Assembly: GCA_029941485.1 (NCBI GenBank)
Contig: JAPYOZ010000032.1
Span: forward strand, 1 to 10,987
DNA: 10,987 nt
Reading direction: 5' to 3'
Origin: Gammaproteobacteria bacterium
GTDB lineage: Bacteria; Pseudomonadota; Gammaproteobacteria; PS1; Pseudothioglobaceae
How positions within the stretch are numbered: the stretch's first letter is position 1; every line of letters starts with the position of its first letter. The position numbers and the translations under genes are program-made. The notes beneath the pieces are model-generated. The model worked only from the letters and a program-made list of their open reading frames with translations. It was not told the DNA's origin and did not search any database. Shown piece after piece: positions 7,035 to 10,987 of this stretch.

Positions 7035-7487
7035 ATGTCAAAAATTAGCTTTTTATCTGCCATTCTAATAACTTCACTATTAAGTTCTTGTGGTTTTCAT
7101 ACGCCTTATAAAAACACCACGCTCAATGCATCGATAATAGCCAGCACAAACAATGCATTTGCCGACGAACTCAAAAAACGTTTTGATCAAGAGGCTTCTC
7201 AGTCTTTAATAGTTCAAATTGATAACGAGGTTCAGAAGAAACAAACCGCTTCCTACAAATCTGATGGCAAAGCGAACAGCTACACTTTAAGTCTTAGTAT
7301 TCCTGTTAAAGTCTTTAATAACAACAATAAATTATTATTATCCAAAGACTTTAGTGTCAGTATTCACCTAAGCAAAATGAGCGTTACTCAAGCTGACCGA
7401 TTACAAATTGAAGAAACTTACGCTCAATTACGCAGTACAATCGTTAAAAAGTTATTAAGAATACTCTCTAAATTCAATGAAAATTAA
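7035..7487 (+). CDS. lptE: LPS-assembly lipoprotein LptE
   Basis: LptE is the outer-membrane lipoprotein that plugs and stabilises the LptD barrel, which inserts LPS into the outer leaflet. The 150-residue product has a signal peptide with a hydrophobic core (about 4-16) and a lipobox LSSC with Cys19 as the lipidation site. The mature protein begins CGFHTPY, resembling the CGFHLRG start of E. coli LptE. The rest is alternating hydrophobic and polar strands and a C-terminal helix, as expected for the small alpha-beta fold. It is shorter than the E. coli protein (193). Sequence similarity in this family is low, so the call rests on the lipobox context, the CGFH start, the size, and position directly before holA, the usual lptE-holA order. 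Its 3' end overlaps holA by 11 bp. No clear ribosome site precedes the ATG. Confidence 0.85.
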   Translation: MSKISFLSAILITSLLSSCGFHTPYKNTTLNASIIASTNNAFADELKKRFDQEASQSLIVQIDNEVQKKQTASYKSDGKANSYTLSLSIPVKVFNNNNKLLLSKDFSVSIHLSKMSVTQADRLQIEETYAQLRSTIVKKLLRILSKFNEN

Positions 7488-8496
7488 GCCTGAGCAGCTT
7501 GATTTTCAATTAGCACACAAACTGGAATCTATTTATTTTGTCTTTGGCGCAGAAATACTGCTGATTGAACAAAGCCTAACTCAAATTAGAAAAGCGGCTA
7601 AAAAACAAGACTTTGACGACAGGGTCAGTTTCGAAATCGATGGTAATTTTAACTGGGATCAAGTCCATACTGAAATCTCTGCCACTTCATTATTCAACCC
7701 TAAGCGTATTATCGAATGTCGACTCAAATCAGGCAAAATCGGTGTTAAAGGCTCAAAATCCCTTGTTGAAATTGCCAGTGCTCTGCCTAGTGATATTTTG
7801 CTCATTATCTCAACTGGCAAGCTGGACATGAATCAGCAAAAAAGCAAATGGTTTAAAACCCTTGACAAAAATGGAGGGGTCGTTCAGCACTGGGAAGTAC
7901 AAAATGACCACCTACTTGGTTGGATCACCAACCACATGGAAAAATTAGGACTGGAAGCCAACAAAGAGGTTGCACAAAGTATTGCTTTTTGCACGGAAGG
8001 TAACTTACTCGCTTCCATGCAGGAAATTCAAAAACTACAAATGTCCTATCCTAATGGAAAAATTAATGCAAAAGAGTATCTAAAGCAGGTTAATCAACAA
8101 TCCAAATATACAATATACGGTTTAATCGATACAGCCTTATTGGGAAATGTTGATCAAGTCGATAAAATCTTTAAAACAATGATGACTGATAATGCCATGC
8201 CAATTCAGCTCAGCAGCTCTCTGTACCGAGAAGTCAAATCAATCATTAACATGTCAATTGAACTACAAAGAATAAAAGACATAAACTCAGTACTTAATAC
8301 TCATCGAGTTTGGAATAAAAGGAAGCCAATTATCACTAGCATACTCAAGCGCTACCCTTATCAACGTCTACAAAAGTTATTATTATCGCTCGGACGTATT
8401 GACCGCTCAATCAAAGGCATGGATAATCTCAATGTAATTGATGAATTACACACACTACTACTAAATTTAGCTGGGAAAACACCATGGGCTCAATAA
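7477..8496 (+). CDS. holA: DNA polymerase III subunit delta
   Basis: HolA is the delta subunit of the clamp loader; it opens the beta sliding clamp so that it can be placed on primed DNA. The 339-residue length matches E. coli HolA (343). Recognisable pieces are the N-terminal PEQLDFQLAHKL and YFVFGAEILLIEQS (about 5-33), the LFNPKRIIE segment (72-80), the CTEGNLLASMQEIQKL helix region (about 172-187), and the late HRVW motif (around 281-284) shared with E. coli delta. It lacks an intact Walker motif, as expected for delta. The ATG at 7477 lies inside the lptE end, and the gene overlaps proA by 13 bp, so translation of the three genes is probably coupled. Confidence 0.93.
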   Translation: MKIKPEQLDFQLAHKLESIYFVFGAEILLIEQSLTQIRKAAKKQDFDDRVSFEIDGNFNWDQVHTEISATSLFNPKRIIECRLKSGKIGVKGSKSLVEIASALPSDILLIISTGKLDMNQQKSKWFKTLDKNGGVVQHWEVQNDHLLGWITNHMEKLGLEANKEVAQSIAFCTEGNLLASMQEIQKLQMSYPNGKINAKEYLKQVNQQSKYTIYGLIDTALLGNVDQVDKIFKTMMTDNAMPIQLSSSLYREVKSIINMSIELQRIKDINSVLNTHRVWNKRKPIITSILKRYPYQRLQKLLLSLGRIDRSIKGMDNLNVIDELHTLLLNLAGKTPWAQ

Positions 8497-9743
8497 CTGA
8501 TTTAATTACCACCTTAGGCAAGAACGCAAAATCATCCGCAAAAACACTGCGTGGCGCCACAACTAAATCTAAAAACAATGCACTGATCAACATTGCCAGT
8601 CAGATCGATCAAAATCGAAAAAATATTCTTAAAGCCAATCAACAAGATCTAACTCATGGCAAAGACAATGGCCTAGACGACGCATTATTAGACCGACTCA
8701 TGTTGGACAATGCTCGCCTAGACAGCATTATCGAAAGCCTAAACCAAATCGCCACTCTACCTGATCCAATTGGTGAAATCACCGATTTAAAATTCCGTCC
8801 AAGTGGCATTCAAGTCGGGAAAATGCGTGTGCCTTTAGGCGTCATAGGTATTATTTACGAATCCCGCCCAAACGTTACCATTGATGCAGCAGCACTTTGC
8901 CTAAAATCAGGCAACGGTGCGATTTTACGTGGCGGGTCAGAAGCCATCCATTCTAACCTTGCGCTTTATGCTTGTGTCAAAGACGGTCTAATTGATGCCG
9001 GCTTAAATGAATACTGTGTGCAACTAATCGACACCACTGATCGTGCTGCAGTGACTGAATTGGTTAGAGCCAGTGACTATGTGGATGCCATCATTCCACG
9101 TGGTGGCAAAGGCTTGGTTGAAGCTATTAGTGACAATGCCAAAGTGCCCGTCATCAAACACTTACACGGTGTTTGCCACACTTATATTGATAAAGATGCT
9201 GATACCGACAAAGCCATCAAAATTGCCTTTAATGCCAAAACACGCCGTTATGGTGTATGTAACGCCATGGAGACTCTGCTGGTGCACGCGTCAGCGGTTG
9301 GCAGAGTATTGCCTGAACTTATTGCAGAATATATTGCCAAAGGCGTAGAACTCAGAGGTTGCGATCAAACACAACAACTCTCAGATCAAATCATTGCTGC
9401 AACGGATGAAGATTGGGATACCGAATATTTGGATGCGATTCTATCCATCCGTATTGTTAATTCAATGAGTGAGGCGATCGATCACATTGATCAACATGGC
9501 TCTGGACACACAGAATCTATCGTTACTGAAAACTACACATCGGGTCGTCGATTCATCACCGAAGTTGATTCATCTTCAGTGATGATTAACGCTTCTACTG
9601 GCTTTGCTGATGGATTTGAATATGGTCTGGGCGCAGAAATTGGCATTAGTACTGACAAATTTCACGTGCGTGGCCCAGTTGGTTTAGAAGGTCTTACTTC
9701 ACAAAAATTTATCGTCCTTGGCGACGGTCACACTAGAGCATAA
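8484..9743 (+). CDS. proA: Gamma-glutamyl phosphate reductase (glutamate-5-semialdehyde dehydrogenase)
   Basis: ProA reduces gamma-glutamyl phosphate with NADPH to glutamate-5-semialdehyde, the second step of proline synthesis after ProB. The 419 residues match the family length (E. coli 417). Key signatures: GVIGIIYESRPNVT (119-132), LKSGNGAILRGGSEA (140-154), IPRGGKGL (204-211), KHLHGVCH (225-232), the catalytic cysteine Cys259 in RRYGVCNAMET, and the C-terminal EYGLGAEIGISTDKFHVRGP (379-398). The reading frame is intact. The ATG at 8484 lies inside the holA end (13-bp overlap). In E. coli lptE-holA is followed by nadD; here proA takes that place and nadD is not in the window. tyrS follows after 5 bp. 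Confidence 0.98.
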   Translation: MGSITDLITTLGKNAKSSAKTLRGATTKSKNNALINIASQIDQNRKNILKANQQDLTHGKDNGLDDALLDRLMLDNARLDSIIESLNQIATLPDPIGEITDLKFRPSGIQVGKMRVPLGVIGIIYESRPNVTIDAAALCLKSGNGAILRGGSEAIHSNLALYACVKDGLIDAGLNEYCVQLIDTTDRAAVTELVRASDYVDAIIPRGGKGLVEAISDNAKVPVIKHLHGVCHTYIDKDADTDKAIKIAFNAKTRRYGVCNAMETLLVHASAVGRVLPELIAEYIAKGVELRGCDQTQQLSDQIIAATDEDWDTEYLDAILSIRIVNSMSEAIDHIDQHGSGHTESIVTENYTSGRRFITEVDSSSVMINASTGFADGFEYGLGAEIGISTDKFHVRGPVGLEGLTSQKFIVLGDGHTRA

Positions 9744-9748
9744 AAACA

Positions 9749-10933
9749 ATGAATGCAAACGAAACGCTAGCTGTCTTTCAGCGTGGCACAGATGAGATAT
9801 TGCCACTCGACGAGCTAAAGAAAAAACTCGCTAAAAATAAACCTTTACGCATTAAAGCTGGTTTCGACCCCACAGCGCCTGACCTGCATTTAGGTCATAC
9901 AGTGTTAATCAACAAACTCAAGCAATTACAGGACTTGGGTCATGAGATTTTGTTTTTGATTGGTGACTTCACCGCCATGATTGGCGATCCAACTGGAAAA
10001 AGTAAAACCAGGCCACCGCTTTCCAAAGAACAAGTTTTAAAGAATGCAGAGTCTTATCAAGATCAGGTTTTCAAAATCCTGGACAAAGATAAAACCAAAG
10101 TGGTTTACAATTCTGATTGGATAGGCAAAATGAGTGCGTTAGAGATGATTCAACTTGCCAGTCAAAAAACCATAGCAAGAATGCTTGAGCGCAACGACTT
10201 TTCCGATCGTTATAAAGCAGGGCAAGACATTGCCATCCACGAATTCCTTTACCCACTCATTCAAGGTCATGACTCAGTTGAGCTCAAGGCCGATGTTGAA
10301 CTTGGCGGTACCGATCAAAAATTTAACTTACTAATGGGCAGAGATCTGCAAAAACAAGCTGGCATGGAGCAGCAAGTCATTCTCACTATGCCTATCCTTG
10401 AAGGTTTGGATGGTGTGCAAAAAATGTCAAAATCCCTCGATAACTACATCGGCATTGATGACAAGCCAGATGATATGTTCGGAAAAATTATGTCCATCTC
10501 TGACGAGCTTATGTGGCGCTACCTTGAGCTATTAAGCTTTGAATCACTAGAAACCATTGCCTCATGGAAAACAGAAATTGAAAATGGTGAAAACCCAAGA
10601 AACATTAAGTTCCGTCTAGCTGAAGAAATCATCACTCGTTTTCATAGTAATGATGATGCAAAACAAGCACAACAAAACTTTATCAATCGTTTTGCCAAGA
10701 ACAAAGTGCCTGATGAAATGCCTGAATTTAGTTTTGACGTAGGAATAAAGATTGCCAATCTACTGAAAGATGCAGGCTTGGTGAACTCTACTTCTGATGC
10801 ATTCAGAATGATTAAAGAAGGCGCTGCCAAAATTGAAGGTGAGAAAATTACTGATCGAAATCTTGAGCCTGAATCAGGCACGGCCGTCTACCAAGTTGGT
10901 AAACGCAAATTTGCAAGGGTAACAATCGCATAA
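9749..10933 (+). CDS. tyrS: Tyrosyl-tRNA synthetase
   Basis: TyrS attaches tyrosine to tRNA-Tyr in the cytoplasm. This 394-residue class I synthetase shows the HIGH-type motif HLGH (47-50) after GFDPTAPDL, the GDFTAMIGDPTGKSKTRP loop (72-89), the GGTDQKFNLLMGRDL segment (186-200) for substrate binding, and KMSKS (225-229). A C-terminal S4-like RNA-binding domain occupies about 335-394 (AFRMIKEGAAKI and following). The QKMSKSLDNYIGI context and the length fit the TyrS subgroup found in Haemophilus and Pseudomonas rather than the longer E. coli form; that subgrouping is from memory. The ATG at 9749 follows the proA stop by 5 bp. The 3' end runs into the promoter of ssrA without a visible terminator. 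Confidence 0.98.
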   Translation: MNANETLAVFQRGTDEILPLDELKKKLAKNKPLRIKAGFDPTAPDLHLGHTVLINKLKQLQDLGHEILFLIGDFTAMIGDPTGKSKTRPPLSKEQVLKNAESYQDQVFKILDKDKTKVVYNSDWIGKMSALEMIQLASQKTIARMLERNDFSDRYKAGQDIAIHEFLYPLIQGHDSVELKADVELGGTDQKFNLLMGRDLQKQAGMEQQVILTMPILEGLDGVQKMSKSLDNYIGIDDKPDDMFGKIMSISDELMWRYLELLSFESLETIASWKTEIENGENPRNIKFRLAEEIITRFHSNDDAKQAQQNFINRFAKNKVPDEMPEFSFDVGIKIANLLKDAGLVNSTSDAFRMIKEGAAKIEGEKITDRNLEPESGTAVYQVGKRKFARVTIA

Positions 10934-10936
10934 AAA

Positions 10937-10945
10937 TGTTATAAT
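10937..10945 (+). promoter_or_regulatory. Extended -10 promoter for ssrA
   Basis: TGTTATAAT is a perfect TGnTATAAT extended -10 element, directly after the tyrS stop codon. A transcript starting near 10952 would carry about 4 extra bases before the mature tmRNA 5' end at about 10956, consistent with later 5' trimming. No strong -35 is visible; GTAACA (10919-10924) is a four-of-six match but only 15 bp away. An extended -10 can work without one. Confidence 0.7.
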
Positions 10946-10955
10946 ACCCGCTCCA

Positions 10956-10987
10956 GGGGATGACATGGCTTCGACGAGGAGTTGGAT
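10956..10987 (+). ncRNA. ssrA: tmRNA, 5' end only (runs off the window)
   Basis: The last 32 bases begin GGGGATGACATGGCTTCGAC, which matches the conserved 5' end of tmRNA (E. coli begins GGGGCTGATTCTGGATTCGAC). This part forms the 5' half of the tRNA-like acceptor stem, the D-loop-like region and the start of helix 2. tmRNA rescues stalled ribosomes together with SmpB and tags the unfinished protein for proteolysis. The peptide-coding part and the 3' end lie beyond the window. The gene has its own strong-looking promoter immediately upstream. Confidence 0.9.

Noticed and set aside
7477..7487. Possible frameshift joining lptE and holA
   Set aside because: Both products are complete by their own family features, holA has normal length and a proper ATG, and short overlaps are usual in this block.
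1..10987. Mobile element, CRISPR array, toxin-antitoxin or defence system
   Set aside because: No transposase, integrase, direct-repeat array or unassigned gene was found; every sizeable open region is accounted for by a housekeeping or known-family gene.

Overview
The window looks like a low-GC (by eye clearly AT-rich) gammaproteobacterial chromosome. Four things point there: the gene order ftsH-folP-glmM, the lptE-holA pairing, an Rsx/Rnf electron-transport cluster, and tmRNA with proteobacterial-type 5' sequence. The AT-rich composition and a TauE/SafE-type anion permease would suit a sulfur-oxidising SUP05/Thioglobus-like or symbiont lineage, but this is an inference from general resemblance and was not tested. 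Coding density is very high, with no mobile elements, CRISPR arrays or pseudogenes.

Two divergent gene blocks leave a 145-bp spacer at 6890-7034. The leftward block reads ftsH (membrane AAA+ protease), folP (dihydropteroate synthase), glmM (phosphoglucosamine mutase), a TauE/SafE permease, then rsxA, rsxB and rsxC (running off the left edge). Spacings are 21, 4, -4, 13, 1 and -8 bp, so this is very probably one transcription unit. It ties membrane protein quality control, folate and cell-wall precursor synthesis to a membrane electron-transfer complex. A heat-shock-like (sigma-32) promoter candidate lies in front of ftsH.

The rightward block reads lptE (LPS-assembly lipoprotein), holA (DNA polymerase III delta), proA (proline synthesis) and tyrS (tyrosyl-tRNA synthetase). 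The first three genes overlap by 11 and 13 bp, and tyrS follows proA after 5 bp. Directly after tyrS comes an extended -10 promoter and the first 32 bases of ssrA (tmRNA), which runs off the right edge.

The central spacer also holds a perfect 8-bp inverted repeat just in front of lptE. I see no undescribed defence, mobile or biosynthetic system. The second-look items are small: permease placement, unusual residues in the GlmM and RsxC signature motifs, promoter elements, and non-AUG starts.
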